Assembly (NCBI RefSeq): GCF_024733565.1
Contig: NZ_JANIOC010000017.1
Span: 1-64,000, forward strand
Origin: Rossellomorea sp. SC111
GTDB taxonomy: Bacteria > Bacillota > Bacilli > Bacillales > Bacillaceae_B
Length of the DNA: 64,000 bases
Reading direction: 5' to 3'
In this document: in pieces, positions 42,397 to 50,872 of the stretch
Layout of the letters: each line of letters starts with the position of its first letter
Position numbering within the stretch: the first letter of the stretch is position 1
The notes under the pieces: model-generated
Database searches by the model: none
Told to the model about the DNA's origin: nothing
Seen by the model: only the letters and a program-made list of their open reading frames with translations
Made by a program: the position numbers and the translations under genes

Positions 42397-43272
42397 TCAC
42401 CCCTTTATCGCAGATTCTTTTTTGCTCATGAACTTGATATTAATAACAGAGAAGATCAACGTGATGATGAATAATACGACCCCGGCCGCACTTGCATAGC
42501 CCATCTGCAGCTTATCGAAGGCTTCTTCATAAATATAGAAGACGAGTGTTTTCGAGCTGTTCAGCGGACCGCCCCCGGTCATGACGTAGATTTCTTCGAA
42601 TACCTTCATGGCGGAAATCGATGACATGATGGTGACGATCATAATGGAAGGCATTAATAAAGGAATGGTAATATGCCAAATCTGTTTCCATTTGCTTGCT
42701 CCGTCAATGTCCGCTGCTTCATATAAATCATCTGAAATCGACTGCAGTCCCGCCAGGTAAATGACCATATAATAGCCGAGTCCCTTCCAGATGGTGACGA
42801 CCATGACGGCAAAAATCGATGTAGACGTCGAGGTCAGCCAGTTTACAGGTTCAGATATCAATCCAAGTGATTCCAATATGTAATTCAGGATTCCTTTATC
42901 TGCATACACCCATTTCCACGCAATCCCCACCACGACCATGGAGGTGACGACCGGTACATAATAGGCGGAACGGAAGAATCCAATCCCCTTTACCTGCTGG
43001 TTCACGAGGATCGCCAGGAAAATCGGCAGGATCACGAGTGCAGGCACGACGATGACCAGATATAACAACGTCTGCCCGAGCACTTTCCAGAACAGGGCAT
43101 CAGCGAACAGCCCTTTGTAGTTTTCAAGTCCGATGAATTCGGCATCGGTGACGATATTGTAATTCGTGAAGCTCAGCCAGATGGCATTGAGCATGGGATA
43201 AAAGATGAATGCACCCAGGATGATGACACCGGGTATCAAAAACAGAAATGGTGTTAACGGATGATTTCTCAA
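42397..43272 (-). CDS. Carbohydrate ABC transporter permease (MalF type)
   Basis: 291 residues with six helices and the EAA-loop YEAADIDGASKWKQIWHITIPLLMP. It lies 6 bases upstream of the partner permease and overlaps the ROK gene end by four bases. Confidence 0.93.
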   Translation of the reverse strand: MRNHPLTPFLFLIPGVIILGAFIFYPMLNAIWLSFTNYNIVTDAEFIGLENYKGLFADALFWKVLGQTLLYLVIVVPALVILPIFLAILVNQQVKGIGFFRSAYYVPVVTSMVVVGIAWKWVYADKGILNYILESLGLISEPVNWLTSTSTSIFAVMVVTIWKGLGYYMVIYLAGLQSISDDLYEAADIDGASKWKQIWHITIPLLMPSIMIVTIMSSISAMKVFEEIYVMTGGGPLNSSKTLVFYIYEEAFDKLQMGYASAAGVVLFIITLIFSVINIKFMSKKESAIKG

Positions 43273-44177
43273 ACGGACTCCCCTCTTTTCTCCATCGCTT
43301 GAAATAAGAGCTTGGCAGCTCCAAGCATTCCCGCCTGATTTCCTAAAACTGCAGGATAAATGCTTGTATTAACAAAATATTCCTTCAATTTAGCCTGGAA
43401 GTCGGCCCACCAATGGTCCTTGGAGTCAATGACTCCTCCCCCGATGAAGAGGACTTCCGGATCGACGCTCACAGAGATGTTGTGCGCGGCGATGGCCAAA
43501 TAATCCAGATAACGGTCAACCACCTGCTTGACCTGTTGATTTCCAATTGAATATTCCTTAAAAATCTCTGAGCCATGGGGGAAAATTCGGTTCGTTTCGG
43601 TGAAAACGTCCTGCACAAGGGTTGTACCCGACAGATACTGCTCCAGGCAGCCTTTCTTCCCACAATTGCACGGCTTTCCATTTGGAACGAGCACAACATG
43701 TCCCCATTCCCCACTTTGATGGTGATGGCCGTGTAAGACCTCACCTTGTATGGCGTTCGCTCCCCCGACACCGGTCCCAAGGGTCAACATGACCGCCGTT
43801 TCGGGATTTCCTTCCCACTTCCAAAGCTCTCCCAGGAGAGCGACATTCGCATCATTGTCAACTGCACATGGCAGTCCGTAGCGCGTTTCTATTTCTTCTT
43901 TTACTTGGGTTCCCTGCCAGGAAGGCAAGTTGTCTGTCGCGTAGACGACCGTCCCTTTCAGAGGATCCACACGGCCTGCCGTACCGATCCCGATTCCTGA
44001 AATAGTGCAGTCTTCCTTCATTAATCGATCAATCACTTGAAAGATTGAGCCGAGGATTCCCTCTCTCCCGTTCGAGATATCGGTGGGTACCTTTTCCTCG
44101 TGGAGGATCGTGCCATCCTTTTGAACAACCGCCCCTTTGACCCCGGTACCCCCGACATCGATTCCAATGACCTTCAT
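43269..44177 (-). CDS. ROK-family sugar kinase, likely N-acetylmannosamine or glucose kinase
   Basis: 302 residues. The phosphate motif IGIDVGGTGVKGAVV starts the protein, the zinc-binding block CNCGKKGCLEQYLSG is complete, and the ATP site is GIGTAGRVD with the end GGGVIDSK. Together with NanE next to it, which makes N-acetylglucosamine-6-P from N-acetylmannosamine-6-P, it could phosphorylate N-acetylmannosamine, but a glucokinase-like role cannot be excluded. It is followed directly by the permease genes. Confidence 0.85.
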   Translation of the reverse strand: MKVIGIDVGGTGVKGAVVQKDGTILHEEKVPTDISNGREGILGSIFQVIDRLMKEDCTISGIGIGTAGRVDPLKGTVVYATDNLPSWQGTQVKEEIETRYGLPCAVDNDANVALLGELWKWEGNPETAVMLTLGTGVGGANAIQGEVLHGHHHQSGEWGHVVLVPNGKPCNCGKKGCLEQYLSGTTLVQDVFTETNRIFPHGSEIFKEYSIGNQQVKQVVDRYLDYLAIAAHNISVSVDPEVLFIGGGVIDSKDHWWADFQAKLKEYFVNTSIYPAVLGNQAGMLGAAKLLFQAMEKRGESV

Positions 44178-44197
44178 CGTTTCACCTGCTTACCAGT

Positions 44198-45052
44198 TTA
44201 ATAGATTTTGTCTACAACGGCTCTTGCGGTTTTCTCTTTCATGCCAAGGGAGAACTCTTTATTGTGGAGGGCAAGCCCGGTACATAGCAGATCGATGACG
44301 AAGAGCTGTGAAATCTTCGCGATCATGGATCCACCTTCAAGAGGGGATTCCTTCCCGCCGCTTAACAGAACTGCATCCGCAAGCTTCGTAATCGGTGAAC
44401 GGGCATAGTATGTGATGGCGATGACGCTTGCTCCGTTTTCTTTGGCCAGTGTCAGGGAATCGATCGTGTCCTTCGTGCTTCCCGAGATACTCAATCCAAC
44501 CACCACATCCCCTTCTTTCACAGTGGCAGCCGTCATGGACTGGATATGTGGATCGATGACCGCATCCGACCGGTATCCGATCCGGAGGAAACGATTCTTC
44601 GCATCCAATGCCGTCAGTCCCGACGTCCCGACTCCAAAGAAATGGATGGATCTTGCTCCGGAAAGGAGTCTGATCGCTTCTTCCAACGTTTCTTCATCCA
44701 GCTTATTGACGGTTTCATCCACGGCGTTCTTCGTATAAGAAGCAATCGATTGAATGAAGCCGGCGGGCTTACTGGGATCTGACTCTTCTTCTTGAGACAT
44801 GGAGGATAAATCCTTCGCCATGGCAAGCTTGAACTCCTGATATCCTTTCATGCCAATCTTCCGGCAGAAACGGAGCACCGTCGTTTCCCCCACTTCCGCT
44901 ACATCGGCAAGATCTGTCACCGAGTAGTAGAGGGCTTTTTCCATTTGTTCTAACACCACTGTCGCCACTTTTTGCTCGGACTTTGTGAGGGAAGGATAAT
45001 AGCTGTTAATTAACCCTCCTAATTTGCTCTTTGATGCCGTTTGTGCCTGCAT
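44198..45052 (-). CDS. MurR/RpiR-family regulator of the ABC operon
   Basis: 284 residues from ATG 45052, chosen for GGAGG (ATAAAGGAGGTAATCAAG) upstream. An N-terminal HTH_6 domain (YYSVTDLADVAEVGETTVLRFCRKIG) and a C-terminal SIS domain (SIHFFGVGTSGLTALDAKNRFLRIGYRSD) that usually binds a sugar phosphate. It sits inside the operon and overlaps the end of nanE by 47 bases. An effector such as N-acetylmannosamine-6-P is plausible. Confidence 0.87.
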   Translation of the reverse strand: MQAQTASKSKLGGLINSYYPSLTKSEQKVATVVLEQMEKALYYSVTDLADVAEVGETTVLRFCRKIGMKGYQEFKLAMAKDLSSMSQEEESDPSKPAGFIQSIASYTKNAVDETVNKLDEETLEEAIRLLSGARSIHFFGVGTSGLTALDAKNRFLRIGYRSDAVIDPHIQSMTAATVKEGDVVVGLSISGSTKDTIDSLTLAKENGASVIAITYYARSPITKLADAVLLSGGKESPLEGGSMIAKISQLFVIDLLCTGLALHNKEFSLGMKEKTARAVVDKIY

Positions 45053-45752
45053 CTTGATTACCTCCTTTATTCTGGATGGATTGTACAAACCTTTTCGTGA
45101 TTTCCTGCGGCCTTGTGATGGCCGAACCGACTACGACGGTGTGAGCCCCCATATCCAATGCCTGACACACTTCTTCCGGAGTCGAAATCCGCCCTTCGGC
45201 AAACACCGGAATCTTGATGGTTTCAACCAATTTTTTCAATAACTTAAAATCAGGCTCACATTGCTGAGGCGAATACGGCGTGTATCCCGACATAGTGGTG
45301 CTGACACAGTCGACACCGAGCTCCACTGCGTTAACGGCTTCTTCATAGGTGGAAACATCCGCCATGATCGTTTGCCCTTTTGACTTCAGATACGTGATCA
45401 AGCTTTCCAGTGATTCACCGTTCGGACGTGTTCTCGTCGTCGCATCAATGGCGATCATGTCCACCCCTGCTCCAATCAGTTCATCGGCTTCTTTCCTTGT
45501 AGCCGTTATGTAGACATCACTTTCCGGGTAATCCCTCTTCACTAATCCAATGATCGGTAAATCCACGTACTGCTTGATGGTTTTAATATCAACCGCACTG
45601 TTTGCCCGGATCCCCGAAGCACCACCGACGTAAGCGGCTTTTGCCATTTTCCCCATTACATCCGCCCCGTGCAACGGTTCATGTTCAAGGGCCTGGCATG
45701 ACACCACAAGCTTTCCCTTTAATTGTTCAAAAACGATTTCCTTGCTGATCAT
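45006..45752 (-). CDS. nanE: N-acetylmannosamine-6-phosphate 2-epimerase
   Basis: 248 residues forming a TIM barrel. The NanE signatures LVVSCQALEHEPLH, GASGIRANS, LPIIGLVKRDYP and TRPQEITKRFV are intact. It converts ManNAc-6-P to GlcNAc-6-P, linking this operon to amino-sugar catabolism. The C-terminus overlaps the regulator start by 47 bases, an unusually long overlap for this family. Confidence 0.92.
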   Translation of the reverse strand: MISKEIVFEQLKGKLVVSCQALEHEPLHGADVMGKMAKAAYVGGASGIRANSAVDIKTIKQYVDLPIIGLVKRDYPESDVYITATRKEADELIGAGVDMIAIDATTRTRPNGESLESLITYLKSKGQTIMADVSTYEEAVNAVELGVDCVSTTMSGYTPYSPQQCEPDFKLLKKLVETIKIPVFAEGRISTPEEVCQALDMGAHTVVVGSAITRPQEITKRFVQSIQNKGGNQDAGTNGIKEQIRRVN

Positions 45753-45783
45753 CTTGTCTTCACCGTGCTTTCATTGAAATGCA

Positions 45784-45806
45784 GAAAGGGAGATAAACTC
45801 CCTTTC
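45784..45806 (-). other. Intercistronic hairpin between binding protein and nanE
   Basis: GAAAGGGAG (45784-45792) and CTCCCTTTC (45798-45806) with a five-base loop, no T run. It probably keeps the binding-protein mRNA more abundant. Confidence 0.65.
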
Positions 45807-45816
45807 CTCCATTCCC

Positions 45817-47133
45817 TTATTTAGATAGCGTTTCGTTCCATTTCATTTCAGCCTGATCCAATGCTTCGTCCACCGTCATATCCCCAAGCATTGCTGCATG
45901 AAGGGCTTCGTTCATCGCTGTACGTAACTCTTCAAAGTTGCTCATTGGCGGAATCAGTACTTCACTATCCTTTAATTGACCAGCCGATACGATACGGGCC
46001 TTATCAATTGGAGTCGCATCCGCAGGCTCTTCACTGAAATACGGATCATCAAGAGCCGTTTCAATGGATGGAAGGATCGCTGTCTGTTTATCAAATTCAA
46101 CCTGGTTCTCCGCATTCGTCAAGAAAATGGAGAAGTCCACTGCTGCCTGCTGATGCTCAGATTGCTTCGGCACCACGACGTTCATGGCCGCTACGTTTTT
46201 CTTGTTCGTCTCACCCGTGATGATTGGTGCGGTTCTTGTGGCTTTCAAAATATCAGGAGCATTCTCTTCTACAATCGTCAAGAATTGTGGGCCTGAAGGC
46301 AGGATCGCAATTTCACCCGCTTGATACAAATCGACCGCTTTAGAGTGCCCTTCTGTTAACACTTCACGTGGAATCAGGTCATTCTTGTAAAGGTTCACGA
46401 AGAAGTTAAAAGCTTCTTTTCCTTCTGCTGTGTTGAATGTCGCTTTCGTCATGTCCTCATTTGTTAAATCCACGCCCATCATGACCATTGTCTCCAGTAG
46501 ATGACTCCCATCAAGGGCCGGGAAGAACGCGTATTTACCCGTTTTGTCTTTAATCGTTTTTGCCACATCTGTTAATTCTTCGAAAGTAGCCGGTGCTTTC
46601 TCTGGATCAAGTCCCGCTTCCTTAAAGATATCCGAGTTATACATCGTTACCTGAGAAGACAGATACCAAGGAATACCGAACGTCTTTCCGTCGAATGTGT
46701 TGGAAGACCAAATGTTCTCGAAATACTTACTCTTCACATCTTCCGGAACCATTTCATCCATATTGACTAATGCATCAAGCTCTGCAAGCTTCGCCGCGAA
46801 CTGCGGGTTCAGGTTGGCTACATCGGGAGCCGTTTTTGAAGCGACGGCTGAAAGGATCTTCGTCTCCATATCACCCCAAGGAATGTCCACCCATTTCACT
46901 TTCACATTCGGGTTTTCTTTTTCAAAATCAGCAATGACTCCGTTTAAGTAATCATCGAAGGTTGGAGATAATTGCATCGTCCAGAATTCAATCTCTACCG
47001 GATCCTCTTTCGTTCCTTCTTTCTGTTCCCCTGAAGAGCTTGATTTGCTGCTGTTACAAGCAGCTGTAAATAGCATAGCAAACATCAACATAAGCGTTAA
47101 TAGAAACTTTCCATTTTTAAACATCTCATTCAT
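45817..47133 (-). CDS. Sugar-binding lipoprotein of the ABC transporter
   Basis: 438 residues with a lipoprotein signal (LMLMFAMLFTAACNSS, acylated Cys near 26) and a family 1 solute-binding fold (VEIEFWTMQ, PWYLSSQVTMYNSDIFKEAGLD, SIFLTNAENQVEF). It captures oligosaccharide for the two permeases. It overlaps the esterase stop by eight bases. It is second in the operon. Confidence 0.92.
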   Translation of the reverse strand: MNEMFKNGKFLLTLMLMFAMLFTAACNSSKSSSSGEQKEGTKEDPVEIEFWTMQLSPTFDDYLNGVIADFEKENPNVKVKWVDIPWGDMETKILSAVASKTAPDVANLNPQFAAKLAELDALVNMDEMVPEDVKSKYFENIWSSNTFDGKTFGIPWYLSSQVTMYNSDIFKEAGLDPEKAPATFEELTDVAKTIKDKTGKYAFFPALDGSHLLETMVMMGVDLTNEDMTKATFNTAEGKEAFNFFVNLYKNDLIPREVLTEGHSKAVDLYQAGEIAILPSGPQFLTIVEENAPDILKATRTAPIITGETNKKNVAAMNVVVPKQSEHQQAAVDFSIFLTNAENQVEFDKQTAILPSIETALDDPYFSEEPADATPIDKARIVSAGQLKDSEVLIPPMSNFEELRTAMNEALHAAMLGDMTVDEALDQAEMKWNETLSK

Positions 47134-47869
47134 CCCTTTCCCCTTTTGTATTCGTATGGATAAAATACTTCAATGCACGCGGCAGGTCCCTTCTCCAAAA
47201 ATCCCAGAGGTGCTGGTCGTCTTCTTCGTAGTATGTAATAGTATCTGTGACGGCTTGAAGTAGGCTGTGCAGAGTCCGATTGAAAGATAAAATCGGCAAT
47301 TTCTCGCCCGTTAGCGGGTAGGTAACAGACTCTTCCCCGATACCCACTACCTGATACACCCGCCAACTTACTTTTGGAAGATTGCGAATTTTCAACTCGT
47401 GCAATTCTGTATAAGCACCTGATTGCAGTAGTAAGTGTGACCACGGTTCCGGTGAGTTACAAGCTATACTCATAGAGACCGCTGCACCAAGAGAATCCCC
47501 CAGCAACCCTGTTTTGCGAAGCTTCTTGCCATTACGGTTAAATCGGCCACGTATGTCCCCAAGAAGTTCTTCATTAAAGAATCGGACATAATTCTCGTGT
47601 TGCTTCCCCTTTGGATGATAGAAATGATAGCGTTCTTCTGAACTGGACGGAGGTATGAGAACCAGTACCAGATGATGAGATTCCGAGTTTACGAGAATCG
47701 CATCTAGTGACGGGATGATTTCTCCAAGCTCTGCATAGTCCATTCCATCTTGAACAAATAAAACATCGACTGTCTCTTCATGACCCCTTTTGTACTCATG
47801 GATGTAGTATCGTTGATCACGGCGTAGATACCGGCTGGTAATCACGCATTCTTCCAAGCTTGCTTTCAA
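47126..47869 (-). CDS. Esterase/alpha-beta hydrolase (esterase D-like)
   Basis: First gene of the operon. I prefer TTG 47869 (247 residues, AAGGGGGAGA upstream); the frame also allows TTG 47893. The nucleophile elbow is LLGDSLGAA (G-D-S-L-G), and the sequence FVQDGMDYAELGEI resembles the enterochelin-esterase/PF00756 family. There is no signal peptide, so it may deacylate imported sugars. The substrate is not evident. Confidence 0.75.
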   Translation of the reverse strand: MKASLEECVITSRYLRRDQRYYIHEYKRGHEETVDVLFVQDGMDYAELGEIIPSLDAILVNSESHHLVLVLIPPSSSEERYHFYHPKGKQHENYVRFFNEELLGDIRGRFNRNGKKLRKTGLLGDSLGAAVSMSIACNSPEPWSHLLLQSGAYTELHELKIRNLPKVSWRVYQVVGIGEESVTYPLTGEKLPILSFNRTLHSLLQAVTDTITYYEEDDQHLWDFWRRDLPRALKYFIHTNTKGERDE

Positions 47870-47917
47870 TGACCGTATTCTCCCCCTTTCCAAGAGTAGG
47901 TTCCCCTATTAGGTTCT

Positions 47918-47946
47918 ATCCTAGCATATGAAAGCGCTTTTGTGAA
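47918..47946 (-). promoter_or_regulatory. Promoter of the mannoside operon with an embedded cre-like site
   Basis: On the minus strand TTCACA (47941-47946), a 17-base spacer, TAGGAT (47918-47923). ATGAAAGCGCTTTTG at 47928-47942 fits 12 of 14 positions of the cre consensus and occupies the spacer, which is an ideal place for CcpA repression. Confidence 0.65.
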
Positions 47947-48252
47947 TATGTTCTCCATTTTTTATTTTTTTGGTGGATTATTGCTCCAAACTAATTAAGG
48001 GGGAAACCCCTCTTCCTTTTAAACCAATTCAAAAGATTAAGGACGAAAGCTATTTCCCCAGCTTTCCAATCACTAATTGATCTTTTAAACTTTCTCACTA
48101 ATAACCCTATTAACTTATCAATTGTCTATCTTATGACCTTTTTTTGCCTTTTGAAAAGCAATCCAGGCACGCTCCTCACCAACCACCTTCTAAAATCGCC
48201 TCCCATAAGGTAAAATAATGACATGATCCAGAACGAACAAGGAGGATTTTGA
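47947..48252. other. Divergent intergenic region before the LacI gene
   Basis: AT-rich DNA of about 300 bases. I see no further gene, repeat or hairpin; it presumably contains the promoter of the LacI-type gene. Confidence 0.5.
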
Positions 48253-49242
48253 TTGATCACAATCAAGGAAGTGGCCAGAAGAGCCCAAGTATCAAGCGCA
48301 ACCGTATCCAGGATGTTGAATGATTCCGGGTATGTAAGTGAAGAGGCACGAGATCGAATTCTGAAAGTAATAGAAGAAACAGGATATGTTCCGAGTGAGA
48401 ATGCGAAGTCGCTGCGGACGAAGAAAACGAAGGTGATCGGGGTCATCCTGCCGAAGCTCGGTTCAGAAACGACGAGCCGGATGGTGAATGGGCTGGACCA
48501 GATCCTTGCCGAGAAGGGTTATCAGATTTTACTCGCCAACACCAATTTAAATGCTTCTAAAGAGATCGAGTTTATCAGACTGCTAAAAAGCAGGGATGTT
48601 GAAGGCATCGTCCTTTCGGCTACGAATACGAGCGGACCATTGATGGAGGAAATTCAAAAGTTGAAGATTCCGGTAGTGGTCGTTGGTCAGGACCTCCCCG
48701 ATACGCCTTCCGTTGCCTTTAATGAGATGATGGCGTCGAAGGACATGATCGAATACTTCATCGAAAAGAAACATGAGAAGATTGCTTTCATCGGAGTGAG
48801 CGAATCGGACAGGGCAGTAGGATTGTTAAGAAAACAAGGCTACTTGTCAGCGATGGAAGAGCATGGACTCAGGATCGAGGAGCATTGGATTCAAACGGCT
48901 GTTTTCGATGTGGAGTCCGGTTATCAGGCGATGAAGAACATCATGGAAGATTCCAAACAGCACCCCACAGCCGTATTTGCTGTGACGGACAGGCTTGCCA
49001 TCGGTGCCATGAACTATATCAAACAGGCGGGTTTGCGGATACCTGAAGACATTGCCTTGGCTGGAGTAGGAGCTTCCGAACTCTCTCAATATGTCACTCC
49101 CTCCCTCACCACCGTTGATTTCCATTACCATAAAGCAGGACAGGAAGCAGCCAATATGATCCTGGCTCAAATCAACCATGAGAACATACCGAACGATAAA
49201 ATGGTATTAGACTATAGACTAGTAAAAAAAGATAGTGTATAA
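48253..49242 (+). CDS. LacI-type repressor of sucrose utilisation
   Basis: 329 residues from TTG 48253 (AAGGAGGATTTTGA). The HTH (TIKEVARRAQVSSATVSRMLNDSGYVSEEARDRI) and hinge are typical; the ligand domain (about 60-325) is RbsB-like. It precedes EIIBC(sucrose) and GH32, and three identical TGTAATCGATTACA palindromes lie after its stop, so it probably represses them. It resembles ScrR. Sucrose-6-P or fructose as inducer is inferred. Confidence 0.88.
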   Translation: MITIKEVARRAQVSSATVSRMLNDSGYVSEEARDRILKVIEETGYVPSENAKSLRTKKTKVIGVILPKLGSETTSRMVNGLDQILAEKGYQILLANTNLNASKEIEFIRLLKSRDVEGIVLSATNTSGPLMEEIQKLKIPVVVVGQDLPDTPSVAFNEMMASKDMIEYFIEKKHEKIAFIGVSESDRAVGLLRKQGYLSAMEEHGLRIEEHWIQTAVFDVESGYQAMKNIMEDSKQHPTAVFAVTDRLAIGAMNYIKQAGLRIPEDIALAGVGASELSQYVTPSLTTVDFHYHKAGQEAANMILAQINHENIPNDKMVLDYRLVKKDSV

Positions 49243-49247
49243 TTTTG

Positions 49248-49261
49248 TGTAATCGATTACA
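49248..49261. promoter_or_regulatory. LacI-type operator 1
   Basis: TGTAATCGATTACA, a perfect 14-bp palindrome with the central CG typical of LacI-family operators, 6 bases after the repressor stop. Confidence 0.85.
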
Positions 49262-49281
49262 CAACGTTTTTTTGGTACGTA

Positions 49282-49295
49282 TGTAATCGATTACA
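49282..49295. promoter_or_regulatory. LacI-type operator 2
   Basis: Identical palindrome, 34 bases centre to centre from operator 1. The flanks CACAACGT are shared with it. Confidence 0.85.
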
Positions 49296-49360
49296 CAACG
49301 TGTTTATTCATTTCCATGGTATCGGCATCAATCAGCTGATACTATTAATTTTCTGAGATA

Positions 49361-49374
49361 TGTAATCGATTACA
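49361..49374. promoter_or_regulatory. LacI-type operator 3
   Basis: Identical palindrome, 79 bases from operator 2 and about 22 bases before the PTS start. The spacing suggests looping or blockage of the PTS promoter between sites 2 and 3. Confidence 0.85.
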
Positions 49375-49396
49375 CACAAAAGAAGGAGGAGAAATC

Positions 49397-50800
49397 ATGT
49401 CTGATAACAGAAAGATTGCAGAAGACATTCTATCAGGTGTCGGCGGTGAAGAGAACATCCTTTCCGTTGCCCATTGCGCCACCCGTTTACGAATCATGGT
49501 AAAAGATAAAGAGAAAATCGACCAAGCTGCCATTGAAAATACGGAAAAAGTAAAGGGAGCATTTTTCAACTCCGGTCAATATCAAATTATATTAGGAACC
49601 GGCACGGTTAATCGCATTTATGAAGAAGTGAGGCAATTAGGTGTTGCAGGTTCCTCAAAGGCTGACCAATCGAAAGAAGCCGTCAAAAGCGGAAACGCTT
49701 TTCAACGTGCCATTCGTACATTCGGGGATGTATTTGTACCGATTATACCTGTCCTTGTCGCAACCGGTCTGTTCATGGGATTGCGTGGCCTCGTACTACA
49801 AGAACAGATTTTAGCCTTCTTTGGCATGACGCCGGATGATATATCACAGAATTTCATTTTATTCACTCAGATCCTTACAGACACTGCATTCATCTTCTTA
49901 CCTGCACTCGTCGCCTGGTCGACCTTCAGAGTATTCGGCGGGACACCGATCGTCGGAATGGTCCTTGGGCTGATGCTTGTGAGTCCATCACTGCCAAATG
50001 CCTGGGGTGTTGCCGGAGGGGATGTACAGCCACTTGAGTTTCTCGGCTTCATTCCTGTAGTCGGGTATCAGGGATCCGTCCTTCCCGCTTTCATCGCAGG
50101 TATTATTGGGGCAAAGCTTGAGAGACAGATACGCAAACGGACCCCGGAAGCACTGGATTTAATCATTACACCGTTTCTTACATTATTGATCATGATCACT
50201 CTAGCATTATTCGTGATCGGACCTATATTCCATAGTCTGGAGAATGTGATCCTTGATGGAACAGTGGCAGTTCTGGAATGGCCTTTTGGCATTAGCGGAC
50301 TTATCATTGGCGGAATCAACCAGATTATCGTTGTTACCGGGATTCACCACATCTTTAATCTCCTGGAAATTCAGCTTCTTGCCAAATTCGGAAACAATCC
50401 CTATAATGCGATCATCACCTGCTCGATTGCAGCACAGGGCGGCGCAGCTTTGGCAGTTGGATTAAAGACCAAATCCAAAAAACTGAAAGCTTTGGCTCTA
50501 CCTTCTTCCCTCTCAGCATTCTTAGGGATCACGGAGCCGGCTATCTTCGGAGTCAATCTCCGTTACGGAAAACCATTCATCATGGGACTCATCGGCGGTG
50601 CGGCCGGCGGTTTCATTGCTTCTCTCATGGGATTGAAGGCAACAGGTATGGCCATTACCGTTATTCCTGGTATGTTGTTATATCTAAACGGGCAAATCCT
50701 TCAATATCTATTCATTAACATTGTCGCTATCGGAGTAGCCTTCGCCCTTACCTGGATGTTCGGGTATTCGGATAAGAAAAATCTCGAAACGGACAAATAA
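49397..50800 (+). CDS. scrA: Sucrose-specific PTS EIIBC
   Basis: 467 residues. The EIIB domain (about 1-80) has the phosphocysteine in VAHCATRLRI; the EIIC domain (about 105-455) has ten helices with GIHHIFN and GITEPAIFGVN, the glucose-superfamily signature. The EIIA domain is missing, so another EIIA, often that of glucose, must supply phosphate. It imports sucrose as sucrose-6-P for the GH32 enzyme downstream. Confidence 0.9.
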   Translation: MSDNRKIAEDILSGVGGEENILSVAHCATRLRIMVKDKEKIDQAAIENTEKVKGAFFNSGQYQIILGTGTVNRIYEEVRQLGVAGSSKADQSKEAVKSGNAFQRAIRTFGDVFVPIIPVLVATGLFMGLRGLVLQEQILAFFGMTPDDISQNFILFTQILTDTAFIFLPALVAWSTFRVFGGTPIVGMVLGLMLVSPSLPNAWGVAGGDVQPLEFLGFIPVVGYQGSVLPAFIAGIIGAKLERQIRKRTPEALDLIITPFLTLLIMITLALFVIGPIFHSLENVILDGTVAVLEWPFGISGLIIGGINQIIVVTGIHHIFNLLEIQLLAKFGNNPYNAIITCSIAAQGGAALAVGLKTKSKKLKALALPSSLSAFLGITEPAIFGVNLRYGKPFIMGLIGGAAGGFIASLMGLKATGMAITVIPGMLLYLNGQILQYLFINIVAIGVAFALTWMFGYSDKKNLETDK

Positions 50801-50829
50801 GCAGGTGAATGGTCCTCACCTGCTTTTCT
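50799..50829 (+). terminator. Terminator-like hairpin between EIIBC and GH32 genes
   Basis: AAGCAGGTGA (50799-50808) and TCACCTGCTT (50816-50825) followed by TTCTT. It would reduce read-through into the hydrolase gene. Confidence 0.7.
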
Positions 50830-50872
50830 TCCATACGCGTAAAGAACCCTACACGAAAGGATTTATTCCACA

